Shown here in pieces: positions 1-8,243 of a stretch of 64,000 nucleotides of DNA. The stretch covers positions 1,488,001 to 1,552,000 of the forward strand of contig NZ_AP018164.1 of assembly GCF_002356315.1 (NCBI RefSeq), read 5' to 3'. Numbering within the stretch: the first letter of the stretch is position 1; every line of letters begins with the position of its first letter. Made by a program: the position numbers and the translations under genes. This stretch comes from Mycobacterium shigaense (lineage in GTDB: Bacteria > Actinomycetota > Actinomycetes > Mycobacteriales > Mycobacteriaceae). Below the pieces are notes generated by a model. That model was not told the origin of the DNA and ran no database searches. It worked only from the letters and a program-made list of their open reading frames with translations.

Positions 1-118
1 GACATATAGCCAAAGGATCCACCTTTGCGAGTCCTTGTGCGCGAATTCCCTTCGTGCACCATAGCTACTGGTGCAATTACCGAACTGGACGAGATCGCGG
101 AGCGACTGCGCAGCTGGA

Positions 119-164
119 GCTACCAAGAGGGTTCAGCTTGACGACAATTTTGACGACAACCGCG
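119..164 (+). repeat. Degenerate repeat copy A with GACGACAA units
   Basis: The segment reads ACCAAGAGGGTTCAGCTTG and then near-tandem 12-mers containing TGACGACAA. A second imperfect copy lies at 5465-5510. The two copies bracket the methyltransferase, MMPL and prenyl synthase genes. Their role is unknown; flanking repeats of a mobile segment are one reading. Confidence 0.45.
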
Positions 165-233
165 AGGACAATTGCTCCCTCAACCACCGTCCCTACACTG
201 CCGAAACGGCAACATCGTGCCTGTTCACGGTCC

Positions 234-289
234 CTGCCTGGTCCTGGCAGTGTGGGGGTCAGGGGTTCCGAATCCCCTTAGCTTCACGA
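234..289 (+). other. tRNA-like 3' half, probable attachment-site remnant
   Basis: A 5-bp stem with a 7-nt loop (CTGCC/GGCAG, 234-250) resembles an anticodon arm. It is followed by a T-arm-like hairpin (AGGGG/CCCCT, 261-278, loop TTCCGAAT with one base too many) and an acceptor-like strand TAGCTTCA ending in CGA rather than CCA. No D-arm is visible directly upstream. U33 of the loop is replaced by G, so this is not a working tRNA. Such 3' halves are typical scars where integrative elements enter tRNA genes; that reading is inference. Confidence 0.4.
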
Positions 290-343
290 TTGTGATGAGT
301 CGATTCATAGATGACAGATGAGTCGCGTCATGGGTTACAGATT

Positions 344-372
344 CCCCGGCCGTCGGCCGGGGTTTTTGTTTT
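344..372 (+). terminator. Intrinsic (rho-independent) terminator
   Basis: Perfect 8-bp arms CCCCGGCC/GGCCGGGG with a 3-nt loop are followed by a T-rich run TTTTTGTTTT. It lies 55 nt after the tRNA-like remnant, where a tRNA terminator would be expected. Confidence 0.8.
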
Positions 373-574
373 GGTTGCGCCAGTAGTTTCGTTCGGGGTT
401 GATGTGGTGGCTGCTCTCGTCCTCGAGTTCGTCTTGGTCAGTGGGCTGGACCAGGTCCTGGCCGTCCGACGAGCTCCCGGCTCCGAATACAAACTGTCCG
501 ATCGACTGTGTCGCAGCGAACTAGAGTTTGCTGAAATCACGTCAGCAGGCAATATGAGTTGAGGATCAAAAGGC

Positions 575-1711
575 ATGACCCACAAGATGTTCAGCCTCGT
601 GCTTGAGGCGGTCGACCGGATCGCTGCCTCGAAAATTCCACCGGTCAAGGTGGTCCGGGCGATAGAGCGGGCGAGGCATCATCTTGGTCAGCTGCAGCGG
701 CGTACGGTGCCCGCCTCGGTCGGTTTGCTGGAGATGGTAATTGATGGGTGGGTTGCCCAGTCAATCACCGCGGCCGCCGATCTCGGCGTCGCGGACGCGC
801 TGGCGCAAGGGCCGCTGTCGGTCGAGGATTTGGCGCTCGCGGTCGACGCAGACGTCGATGCGCTCAGCCGATTGATGCGGGCCCTGAGTACCCGAGGGAT
901 TTTTCGTAGATGCCGCGACGGCCGCTACGACCTGACGCCGCTGGCACAGCCGCTTCGTCGCGACGCCCGAATATCCCTGGCCGGATGGGTCAGATGGGCG
1001 GGTTCGCCACAGATGCGTGAGCTTTGGAGCCACCTGAGCGAGGGGATCCGCGCCGGTCGCTGCCGGTCAGTGGAGATGCAGGGCCAGCACCTGTTCGACT
1101 ACCTAGCCGGCGAGCCCGAACTGCACGAGATATTCAACTCAGCAATGACCAGCGTGTCGGAACTTTCGCTTGCGCCGCTGATGGCTGCCTACGACTTCAA
1201 CCCCTACCGCACCATCGTGGATGTCGGGGGCGGGCATGGCCGGTTGCTTGCTGCGATCCTAGCCGCCGCGCCGAAGTCACACGGCATCCTTTTCGATATG
1301 CCGCAAGTCTTGGCGGGTGCCCCGACCGAGCTTGGTAAACATGGGATCTCGCAGAGGGTCCGGCTGGTCAAAGGTTCATTTTTCGACGAGGTCATACCGG
1401 TTGGAGGCGACGCCTATGTCATTAAGGACGTGCTCCACGACTGGCCCGATCAGGATGCCTCGCGCATCCTGCGTAACGTGCGCGCAGCCGCTGGGCCCGG
1501 TAAGCACTTGTTGGTCATCGAACCGGTGATCCCGCAGCACAACCGTGAATTCGCTGGGAACTGGCTCGATCTGGATATGTTCGTCACCGCTGGGACACGG
1601 TTACGCACGGCCGATCAATACCGTGAACTGCTTGAGCGCGCCGGCTTTCAACTGAAGCGCGTGGTCGAAACGGTGTCCGCGTTCAGCGTCCTCGAAGCTG
1701 AAGCCATCTAG
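575..1711 (+). CDS. SAM-dependent O-methyltransferase (PF00891 family)
   Basis: A 378-residue class I methyltransferase of the plant/actinobacterial small-molecule O-methyltransferase type. An N-terminal winged-helix dimerisation region (about 50-130) precedes a Rossmann SAM-binding domain with the glycine-rich motif DVGGGHGRLL near residue 215, an acidic ribose-binding strand (FDMPQV) and the LHDW segment near residue 288 that carries the usual catalytic His. The start is ATG 575 with GAGGA 9 nt upstream. It is closely related to the gene at 8244-9329, so one probably arose by duplication. The MMPL exporter and prenyl diphosphate synthase follow on the same strand, suggesting methylation of a lipid-like or terpenoid product. 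The substrate is not known. Confidence 0.85.
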   Translation: MTHKMFSLVLEAVDRIAASKIPPVKVVRAIERARHHLGQLQRRTVPASVGLLEMVIDGWVAQSITAAADLGVADALAQGPLSVEDLALAVDADVDALSRLMRALSTRGIFRRCRDGRYDLTPLAQPLRRDARISLAGWVRWAGSPQMRELWSHLSEGIRAGRCRSVEMQGQHLFDYLAGEPELHEIFNSAMTSVSELSLAPLMAAYDFNPYRTIVDVGGGHGRLLAAILAAAPKSHGILFDMPQVLAGAPTELGKHGISQRVRLVKGSFFDEVIPVGGDAYVIKDVLHDWPDQDASRILRNVRAAAGPGKHLLVIEPVIPQHNREFAGNWLDLDMFVTAGTRLRTADQYRELLERAGFQLKRVVETVSAFSVLEAEAI

Positions 1712-1952
1712 CAGGGAGCGTCCAGCACATGTTTCGGTTGCACGCGGTGAGCGTGATCCCGGCGGATCACGAAGAAATGCGGCCTTTTCGTCATCACCGC
1801 CCGCTGCTGGACGGCATACCGATTCGAGCAGCCGAGCCTGCGGTTGGAAGCGACGCCCGCTCAATTCAGGGCCATTCCTGCTGAAAAGTGATTGGTCCTA
1901 GGGGCGTTTCAACGTATCGGCGAGGCGGTTTACGTGCGAACTGGGAGGTCAT

Positions 1953-4160
1953 ATGCTCCAACGCCTTGCGCGACTGGCGCTCGCCGCGCCGCGGCGAATC
2001 GTCGCTCTCGTCGCATTAATGACTGCTGGTGCTGCGGTTTTCGGGGCGCCGGCGGCAGCCAGTCTCTCCGCGAGCGGGTTCGAGGATCCGGCGTCGGGAT
2101 CCGCGCACGCGACGCGCCTGCTGACTGATGTGTTCCATAAGGGCGTACTGCAGCTGGTGTTCATCGTCGCTGACGACCGAGGTATCGACAGCCCAGACGC
2201 CCGGACCGCCAGTAACCGGATTATCGAGAAACTCACGCACGCGCCTGGCGTGACCGCGGTGGTATCGGCGTGGACGTCGTCGCCCCAGGCCTCGGTCGCG
2301 CTACTGAGTGCTAACCGCCGTGCGGGTTTGATCGTTGCCGATCTCAACGGCCGCGAGGCTCAGGCAGCTCGGCAAGCGCAGATGATCGTCGACTCGGTTA
2401 ACGCCGACATCGTGCCCGCTTTCCCCGGTGTAAGCGTCAAGTCTGGGGGGTCGGCGATGGTGTACTCGCAGATAGTCCAACAGACCTTGCGCGACGTGTT
2501 CACGATGGAGTCGATTGCAATCCCGATGAGCCTACTGGTCCTGGTATGGGTGTTCGGCGGCGTTCGGGTCGCGTTGCTCCCATTGGCCGCGGCCGCGGTG
2601 GCGATTGCGGGCTCATTTGCGTTTCTGCGTCTGATGGCAATCTGGGCCGAGGTGTCCATCTTCGCCCTAAGCCTCACAACGGCGCTGGGGCTGGCCCTGG
2701 CTGTCGACTACACGCTGTTGATGATCAGCCGTTACCGCGACGAACTAACTGCAGGGTCCGATCCGGCCCAGGCGCTTACCACCATGATGACGACGGCGGG
2801 GCGCACGATTTTGTTTTCGGCGCTCACGGTGGCGTTGTCGATGACCACGATGGTGCTATTTCCGATACCTTTCCTTAGGTCGTTCGCGTATGGCGGCATC
2901 GCGACGGTCGTGTTATCCGCTGTCGCGGCGATCGTTTTGACACCGGCCGGGATCGCACTGCTCGGCGCCCGGCTCGACGAGCGAGCAGGGCGTCGCCGAG
3001 TCGACGGCGATGTCGGCAACGATGCCGTTGTCCGGCAAGGCTTTTGGTACCGCTGGTCCAGGTTCGTGATCCGCCACGCAATAGTCGTCGGTCTGGCCGT
3101 GGCAGTACTGCTGATCAGTTCGGGCATCCCCTTCTTCGGTTTCCGCTGGGGTTTTCCGGATGACCGGGTGTTGCCTCGATCGGCGTCGGCGCATCAAGTG
3201 GGTGATGAACTGCGGACGGAGTTCGTAGCCCAGTCCGGAACCGGGGCCATACTGGTCGTCCCTGATGCGCGTGGCCTGGTTTCGGCCGATGTCGAGCGGT
3301 ACGCGGCACAGGCCTCACGGGTGGTCGACGTCGCGGCGGTCTCCGCGCCGACGGCCACCTTCGTCGGTGGGCGGGCTGTGGGGCCACCCTCGCCGGACGC
3401 CGCGGGCGCCGCCGACGGCAGTCTCTATCTGAGCGTCACCAGTGTCGCTCCGCCATTTTCAGCGGCCTCCGAAGCGCAGTTGGATGGCCTGCGCGCGCTG
3501 CCCGGTCCCGGGGGCCGTGTCGTGTTGATGACGGGGGTAGCCGCACTCAACCGCGACAGCGTGGGGGCCATCAGCGCGCGGCTCCCGCTCGTGCTCGGCT
3601 TGATCGCCGCTATCACGTATGTGGTGCTTTTCCTGCTCACCCGCAGTGTCGTGCTGCCGGCCAAGGCGCTGGTGCTGAACACCTTGTCGTTGACCGCGGC
3701 GTTCGGCGCGCTCGTGTGGATCTTCCAGGACGGCCATCTCGGTGGGCTGGGGACTACGCCGAGCGGCACGCTGGTGGCCAACATTCCGGTGCTGTTGTTC
3801 TGCATCGCGTTCGGGTTGGCCATGGATTACGAGGTGTTCTTGCTGGCTCGGATCCGGGAGTTTTGGGTCGCGGGTACCGCCTCCGCCGCCGCGAACGACG
3901 AGAGCGTGGCTCGTGGCCTGGCGCACACGGGACGCGTCGTGACCGCGGCGGCGATAATCATGGCGATCTCATTCGCCGGCTTGATCGCAGCCCAGGTGTC
4001 CTTCATGAGGATGTTCGGCCTCGGGCTGGCGCTGGCTGTGGTGGTCGACGCAACGTTGGTACGGATGATGTTGCTACCGGCGCTCATGCATCTTCTCGGA
4101 CGGTGGAATTGGTGGGCACCGAGGTGGTTGCAGCGCGACCGGAAGCCCACGCTTGAGTGA
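1953..4160 (+). CDS. RND/MMPL-family exporter, short (YdfJ/ActII-3-like) type
   Basis: A 735-residue inner-membrane transporter with the duplicated MMPL architecture: TM1 at 12-35, an extracytoplasmic loop, a bundle of TMs, then the repeat. Each half has the proton-relay motif, LALAVDYTLL near residue 248 and GLAMDYEVFL near residue 620. It is much shorter than lipid-exporting MmpL proteins of about 950 residues and lacks their long second loop, so it sits closer to the drug or secondary-metabolite exporters. Start ATG 1953 has GGGAGGTC just upstream. It lies between a methyltransferase and a prenyl synthase and may export their product; this is inference. Confidence 0.85.
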   Translation: MLQRLARLALAAPRRIVALVALMTAGAAVFGAPAAASLSASGFEDPASGSAHATRLLTDVFHKGVLQLVFIVADDRGIDSPDARTASNRIIEKLTHAPGVTAVVSAWTSSPQASVALLSANRRAGLIVADLNGREAQAARQAQMIVDSVNADIVPAFPGVSVKSGGSAMVYSQIVQQTLRDVFTMESIAIPMSLLVLVWVFGGVRVALLPLAAAAVAIAGSFAFLRLMAIWAEVSIFALSLTTALGLALAVDYTLLMISRYRDELTAGSDPAQALTTMMTTAGRTILFSALTVALSMTTMVLFPIPFLRSFAYGGIATVVLSAVAAIVLTPAGIALLGARLDERAGRRRVDGDVGNDAVVRQGFWYRWSRFVIRHAIVVGLAVAVLLISSGIPFFGFRWGFPDDRVLPRSASAHQVGDELRTEFVAQSGTGAILVVPDARGLVSADVERYAAQASRVVDVAAVSAPTATFVGGRAVGPPSPDAAGAADGSLYLSVTSVAPPFSAASEAQLDGLRALPGPGGRVVLMTGVAALNRDSVGAISARLPLVLGLIAAITYVVLFLLTRSVVLPAKALVLNTLSLTAAFGALVWIFQDGHLGGLGTTPSGTLVANIPVLLFCIAFGLAMDYEVFLLARIREFWVAGTASAAANDESVARGLAHTGRVVTAAAIIMAISFAGLIAAQVSFMRMFGLGLALAVVVDATLVRMMLLPALMHLLGRWNWWAPRWLQRDRKPTLE

Positions 4161-4262
4161 CCTATATCACACATTGGGTGCGGCGTCCCACCCATCCGGG
4201 CGGGACGCGGCTACGAATTCGTTGCGCCGGCGTCGGTCAACTACCCAATGAGGAGCGTGCAC

Positions 4263-5375
4263 GTGAGAGTTAGCCGTGGTGGCGTGCGCAACAAGAAAGG
4301 TGGGCATAATTCGCATCGAGACGACCCGATCTGTCTGGCATCCGTGCGCGACGCGGTACGGGACCACCTGACCGAGTTCGTCCGTCGTGAATGCGTCCCT
4401 CGGCTCGGCGGCTCTCACGTCGATGTGGCGGCCGACGTGCTCGGCAACTTCGTCGCCGGGGGTAAATACCTGCGATCGACGTTCATGTATCTGGGATGGT
4501 TATGTGGGGGCGCCGCGGACGAAGCGGCGTTGCGGGCGTCCGCGAGCCTGGAGTTGCTCCACTGCTTCGCGCTCATGCAGGACGACGTCATGGACGGGTC
4601 GCCGTTGCGCCGCGCCCAGCCAGCGGCCCACGTCGTGTTCGCCCGATGGCACGCCAGCAATGCGCTGGCAGGCTCCGCGGATCGTTTCGGCGAATCCGCC
4701 GCCGTCCTCCTCGGCGATCTTTGCCTGGTATGGGCCGAGGAGATGTTGCGCCGCAGCGGAATTGGCGCGGATGCCCTCGCCCGGGTCTGGCCCCGGTACG
4801 ACCAGATGCGGACCGAACTAGCGATCGGACAGTTCGCCGACCTGGTCAACAGCGCGCAGACGTTGCCGAGCTTCGATGACGTGCTCGACGTGCTACGCCG
4901 TAAGTCCGGAAATTACACTGTGCGCCGCCCGCTGGAGATGGGTGCGGCGATGGCGAATTGCGGCACCGAAGTGCTCGATGCGCTGTCCGGATACGGCACC
5001 GCGATCGGGGAGGCCTTCCAGTTGCGCGACGACCTGCTCGACGTGTTCGGTTCACCGTCGGTCACGGGAAAACCGGCGGGCATCGACTTGATGATGCAGA
5101 AGACGACAAGTGTCGTCGTCGCCGCGCACGAGCTTGCCGGGCCGGGTGTACGGCGGGAGCTGGTCGAACTCATGGACGGCGGAGAGATCGATGACGCAAG
5201 TGCCGAACGCTGGCGAGAGCTGATCGTCCGCAGCGGTGCCGTTCAATACATCGAGAAGCACATCAGCGAGCGACTGACCTTCGCGCTCGATGTTCTCGAG
5301 GGCGCCGGGATCACGGTGGCCACTCATGAAGCCCTGTGCGACATGGCTTTCAAGTGCGCGAAGCGAGCCGCGTGA
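4263..5375 (+). CDS. Short-chain trans-prenyl diphosphate synthase (GGPP/FPP synthase type)
   Basis: A polyprenyl synthetase of about 370 residues that condenses isopentenyl diphosphate with allylic diphosphates. The first aspartate-rich motif DDVMD lies near residue 106 and the second, DDLLD, near residue 256. There is no two-residue insertion in the first motif, and Phe occupies the fifth position before it, the pattern of archaeal-type GGPP synthases; the product could still be C15 or C20. GTG 4263 is preferred because GAGGAG sits 7 nt upstream; an in-frame ATG at 4248 has no ribosome site. It resembles mycobacterial IdsA/IdsB-class enzymes. No cyclase is visible nearby. Confidence 0.85.
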   Translation: MRVSRGGVRNKKGGHNSHRDDPICLASVRDAVRDHLTEFVRRECVPRLGGSHVDVAADVLGNFVAGGKYLRSTFMYLGWLCGGAADEAALRASASLELLHCFALMQDDVMDGSPLRRAQPAAHVVFARWHASNALAGSADRFGESAAVLLGDLCLVWAEEMLRRSGIGADALARVWPRYDQMRTELAIGQFADLVNSAQTLPSFDDVLDVLRRKSGNYTVRRPLEMGAAMANCGTEVLDALSGYGTAIGEAFQLRDDLLDVFGSPSVTGKPAGIDLMMQKTTSVVVAAHELAGPGVRRELVELMDGGEIDDASAERWRELIVRSGAVQYIEKHISERLTFALDVLEGAGITVATHEALCDMAFKCAKRAA

Positions 5376-5464
5376 TGCGCAGTGTGGACGACGGTTTCTA
5401 GGTGTGGTGACGGGCCTGGTCTTCAACCGTCGTCAACACGCTGTCGCGGCTGGCGATCTTGATG

Positions 5465-5510
5465 TGCCACCAAGAAAGTTGAGCTGACGACAACCGTGAC
5501 GACAATTGCG
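5465..5510 (+). repeat. Degenerate repeat copy B with GACGACAA units
   Basis: The segment reads CACCAAGAAAGTTGAGCTG followed by GACGACAA twice, 11 nt apart. It matches copy A at 119-164 with scattered mismatches and a few single-base indels. It lies in the 143-nt gap between the prenyl synthase and the convergent DUF4832 gene. Confidence 0.45.
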
Positions 5511-5518
5511 CCTGACAC

Positions 5519-7261
5519 TCACCGTTGCGGGACAGCGGCCAGCGCATTGCGCGGTATGTCGAGCGTCGCGATGGGATATCTTCCGGAACTGTCGCGCCCG
5601 TCTGATGCCAACTCCATGGGCGGATAGTCCACCACCCGCGAAGCATTGGGTTTGTGTTGCTGCCACGACACCGACGCCTGCAAGGTGTAGTGCCCGGGCG
5701 TCAAGCCGACCAGGTCGATGTGGACTGGCTCGGCGACTGACACCGGAACCGGCTGTTCGCGTGACTGGCCGGCATCGTATGGGACCAGCGTTTTTAGGCT
5801 GACCATTGCCGGCAGCGTCTTAACCACCGCTCCCGCGGCATCCGTCAGTTGGTAGCGGGGAAGCCATTTCTCGGTTGCCGCAGCGGAGCCGGAATTGGTC
5901 CATACCAATGATGTGCTCGCCGTCTTGCCCTGGATCGACAGCGATCGTGGCCGGGCCTCAACTGAGTATCGATAGCCGGCGTCAGCGTTGGCCCATGCCC
6001 ACAGCAGGTACAGCGCTGGGTCCATCGGAGTGGTCGACTGGGTGTCCGCGAAATCGCAACTCGATGTCATCGACACGTGGTACTTGATGACGTCGTGTAG
6101 GCCCTTTTCGTAGTAGGAGCGTGGATCAACTCCCTCTGGCAACAGGCACCATTCGGTAATTACTGGCGCCGCGGCCAGCCGGCGTTTTAGTTCGGTGACG
6201 ATCGGATCTGCCGACTCCACATAATATGAGCCTTCGGCCTCGGCCCAAGCGGGCAACGGCGCCTGCACACCGAGGCAATCCGCGCGGATGCCCACCGGCG
6301 CGGACAGTTTCTTCGTGACGTCGTCCGCGAGCAGCTGACGCACAATCTCCGGGTTGAGCGCCGCCGTCATCAATTGTGTACGGGGAAAAGCGCTTACATG
6401 CGCAGCGACCAGATATCGAATCGAGGCGGCGGTGATGCTTTGATCAGCAAACTGGCTGTAGTACCCCAGCTCCGCCTCGCTGTCGTCGGGTTGTGGGCCC
6501 GGCGCGCTCAGCTTGTCACGCAAATACGCGATGTGGTTCTCGCTCCAATCGCCATAGCCAGAGAACTCGAAAGCGCTCAGCCGCTCGTCACCGTCGTAGC
6601 GCCGCCCCAGCGCTGCGACCAACCGTCCAAAGGCGTCGAGGTAATTGGTATCGTTCCAGTTCGGCACCACCTGGGTCACTCCCGCGGCGGGGCCGTCCGA
6701 CGGGCCGCGATAGCTGGTGGTGGCGCCAGGGATGGCACGCACCCAGTCAGGTACCTCGATATTGGTGGCGTCCGGAAAGACCGTGTCGCAACACGAGCTG
6801 TAGGCGACCACGCGAAGGGTCAGTCGCATATTGCGGGCGGCCAGTTTCGTCAGCGCATCGTCAATCGTGCGGAAGTCGAACTTCTGGCCGTCAGGGGCGT
6901 CGAGTGGCAACGTGCGCGGGTCGGTGGGCTCTAACTGCCGCCACGTGACACGCAAACTTCCATCATGCGCAGCAGGCCACGGCGGATACCGGTGTTGCGC
7001 GGGATTGCCTTGCGGGAAAAGCGGTTCCAGGAGATCCTCGTATTGGCCGCGCAGCGGATTGGATAGGGCCTGCGTGCTCGGGGGCACGCTCGGTCTAGTC
7101 GTTGCATCCAGCGGTCTTCCGCTGAGCACCAGGACCGTGCATGCGCTAATGGACAGCATGCCTTTCCCGAGCGGACGAAACATCCTGCGTAATGGACCCA
7201 ACACCGTCGTCACGGCTCGGCCACGCCAGTTGGCGGCATCAGGATGGGTAATTGTCAGCAT
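5519..7261 (-). CDS. DUF4832-type exported protein, glycoside-hydrolase-like
   Basis: A 580-residue protein with an N-terminal hydrophobic anchor or signal (about residues 25-45). Next comes a (beta/alpha)-barrel-like region with the DUF4832 hallmarks: NPLRG near the N-terminus, an FDF-x-x-IDDAL helix, and an FSGYGDWSENH segment near residue 235 that carries candidate acidic catalytic residues. The C-terminal third looks like a beta-sandwich. The start is ATG 7261, with GAAGGA 5 nt upstream; the reading frame continues upstream only by crossing a decayed TetR gene. It is probably cell-envelope-associated sugar hydrolysis or binding. No substrate can be assigned. Confidence 0.65.
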   Translation of the reverse strand: MLTITHPDAANWRGRAVTTVLGPLRRMFRPLGKGMLSISACTVLVLSGRPLDATTRPSVPPSTQALSNPLRGQYEDLLEPLFPQGNPAQHRYPPWPAAHDGSLRVTWRQLEPTDPRTLPLDAPDGQKFDFRTIDDALTKLAARNMRLTLRVVAYSSCCDTVFPDATNIEVPDWVRAIPGATTSYRGPSDGPAAGVTQVVPNWNDTNYLDAFGRLVAALGRRYDGDERLSAFEFSGYGDWSENHIAYLRDKLSAPGPQPDDSEAELGYYSQFADQSITAASIRYLVAAHVSAFPRTQLMTAALNPEIVRQLLADDVTKKLSAPVGIRADCLGVQAPLPAWAEAEGSYYVESADPIVTELKRRLAAAPVITEWCLLPEGVDPRSYYEKGLHDVIKYHVSMTSSCDFADTQSTTPMDPALYLLWAWANADAGYRYSVEARPRSLSIQGKTASTSLVWTNSGSAAATEKWLPRYQLTDAAGAVVKTLPAMVSLKTLVPYDAGQSREQPVPVSVAEPVHIDLVGLTPGHYTLQASVSWQQHKPNASRVVDYPPMELASDGRDSSGRYPIATLDIPRNALAAVPQR

Positions 7262-7550
7262 TGTCCTTCGGCGAGGGATTCCGCTAGCGGCAGACTTGGC
7301 GACACAGATTGCAACGAGTCCGATCTCGCTGCGCCAGTCGATGTGAGGCTGTCGCAGAACTTGCGTGGCGCCTCGATAGGGCCGAGCCTCGATGCAATCA
7401 GATTCGCGCTGACGGTGGCTGCCTCGCCGATGGCGGTTAGTTCCGCGTCGAACCCTTGTTGGCCGAACTTCTCGACTGCGGTGTCGCAGATGCGCACCGT
7501 CATCGTTGGCTCGTGCTCTGCGACGAGGGATCTGAAGTGTGTATGGCCAT
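7255..7550 (-). pseudogene. TetR-family regulator, frameshifted and truncated
   Basis: From ATG 7550, with a strong GAGGAGG ribosome site, only 16 codons (MAIHTSDPSSQSTSQR) are read before TGA. The next frame then resumes as a recognisable TetR helix-turn-helix: TAVEKFGQQGFDAELTAIGE and ATVSANLIASRLG. After roughly 50 residues the homology stops, and the frame ends at 7255 overlapping the DUF4832 start. The DNA-recognition helix is degraded and the ligand-binding domain is missing. It may once have regulated the DUF4832 gene. Confidence 0.65.
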
Positions 7551-7580
7551 CGTGTCCTCCTCAAAATGACAGCGATTTGG

Positions 7581-7600
7581 CTTATACAGTTTCGAGACTG
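7581..7600 (-). promoter_or_regulatory. Candidate -10 and operator upstream of the decayed TetR
   Basis: On the minus strand TATAAG (7581-7586) resembles a -10 element and abuts an imperfect palindrome CAGTTTCGAGACTG (7587-7600, 12 of 14 symmetric). Its position about 37 nt ahead of ATG 7550 fits an autoregulatory TetR operator. The rest of the gap, 7601-7925, shows nothing else I can support. Confidence 0.4.
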
Positions 7601-7925
7601 CCAAACCTAGCGGGCGGCGAGTGCAACCGGCCAGGGCCTTTGGGGATGGAATCCTGGTGACGAAAGGCCCTTTGATCAGGTCCGTGATCGCCTGCTGGCT
7701 TGACTTACGTTCACCGACGTTGTGGCTGCGAACATTTCGACGATGATCGTCGCGACCAGGGTGGTCTACAGCATCGTGCGCTTGGTCGCGTCGCGGTTCT
7801 TCGACGCAATAACTATCGTTCGCATCCCATGAAATGGGAGACGTTGACCTCCAATGGTTTTCGTTCTTCCATTGACACAAGGTCTGGCGCCACCGCGGAT
7901 CAGTCACGCCGGACGCGACGCGGTG

Positions 7926-8048
7926 TTACCCCGCCGCAACCCCGAGGGGTGGATCCACCGAGACCGTCGCCGGACCGCATGCCGTGGCTGTTACGGCGGC
8001 AAACGCGAGGACCGTCGCGACGACGACCTTCGTGGCTAGACGTGACAT
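7926..8048 (-). CDS. Tiny exported peptide (40 aa), unknown function
   Basis: A 40-residue ORF with Lys/Arg at the N-terminus, a hydrophobic segment VVVATVLAFAAVTATA and a short Cys-Gly-Pro-containing tail. This is a classical signal peptide with almost no mature part. Cys24 could be lipidated, but the preceding ATA is a poor lipobox, so signal peptidase I cleavage is equally possible. ATG 8048 has AAGGGAG 6 nt upstream. It is divergent from the methyltransferase at 8244, and both share the inverted-repeat-rich interval. I do not recognise a family. Confidence 0.5.
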   Translation of the reverse strand: MSRLATKVVVATVLAFAAVTATACGPATVSVDPPLGVAAG

Positions 8049-8102
8049 GACAACTCCCTTCATCAGGCTTCTGTCTGGACTGTAGAAGCCGAGGGCAAAT
8101 AA

Positions 8103-8118
8103 TTCAATGAGTATTGAA
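8103..8118. promoter_or_regulatory. Candidate TetR operator, site 1
   Basis: TTCAATGAGTATTGAA is a perfect 6-4-6 inverted repeat, almost identical to the site at 9989-10004 beside the TetR gene and similar to 10044-10059. It lies between the exported peptide and methyltransferase starts, so it could control both. Confidence 0.55.
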
Positions 8119-8122
8119 ATAT

Positions 8123-8138
8123 TGCCTATCGGTAGGCA
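8123..8138. promoter_or_regulatory. Inverted repeat TGCCTA/TAGGCA
   Basis: A perfect 6-4-6 inverted repeat (TGCCTATCGGTAGGCA) lies 4 nt after the first operator-like site in the same divergent promoter region. It may be a second, different regulator site. Confidence 0.4.
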
Positions 8139-8243
8139 TAGTTCTGATGCGGACGACGCGATCGGTCGCGGGGCGGGAGCGCCTGAGAGGATGCAGGTCG
8201 CGGACACGTCCACCAGGGCAAGCATGATCAAGGAGGAAGTCTC

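Noticed and set aside
112..289. Whole tRNA or tmRNA using GGAGCTA (115-121) with TAGCTTC (279-285)
   Set aside because: The acceptor pairing is suggestive, but no D-arm, tag ORF or correct loop exists; only the 3' half is kept as a remnant.
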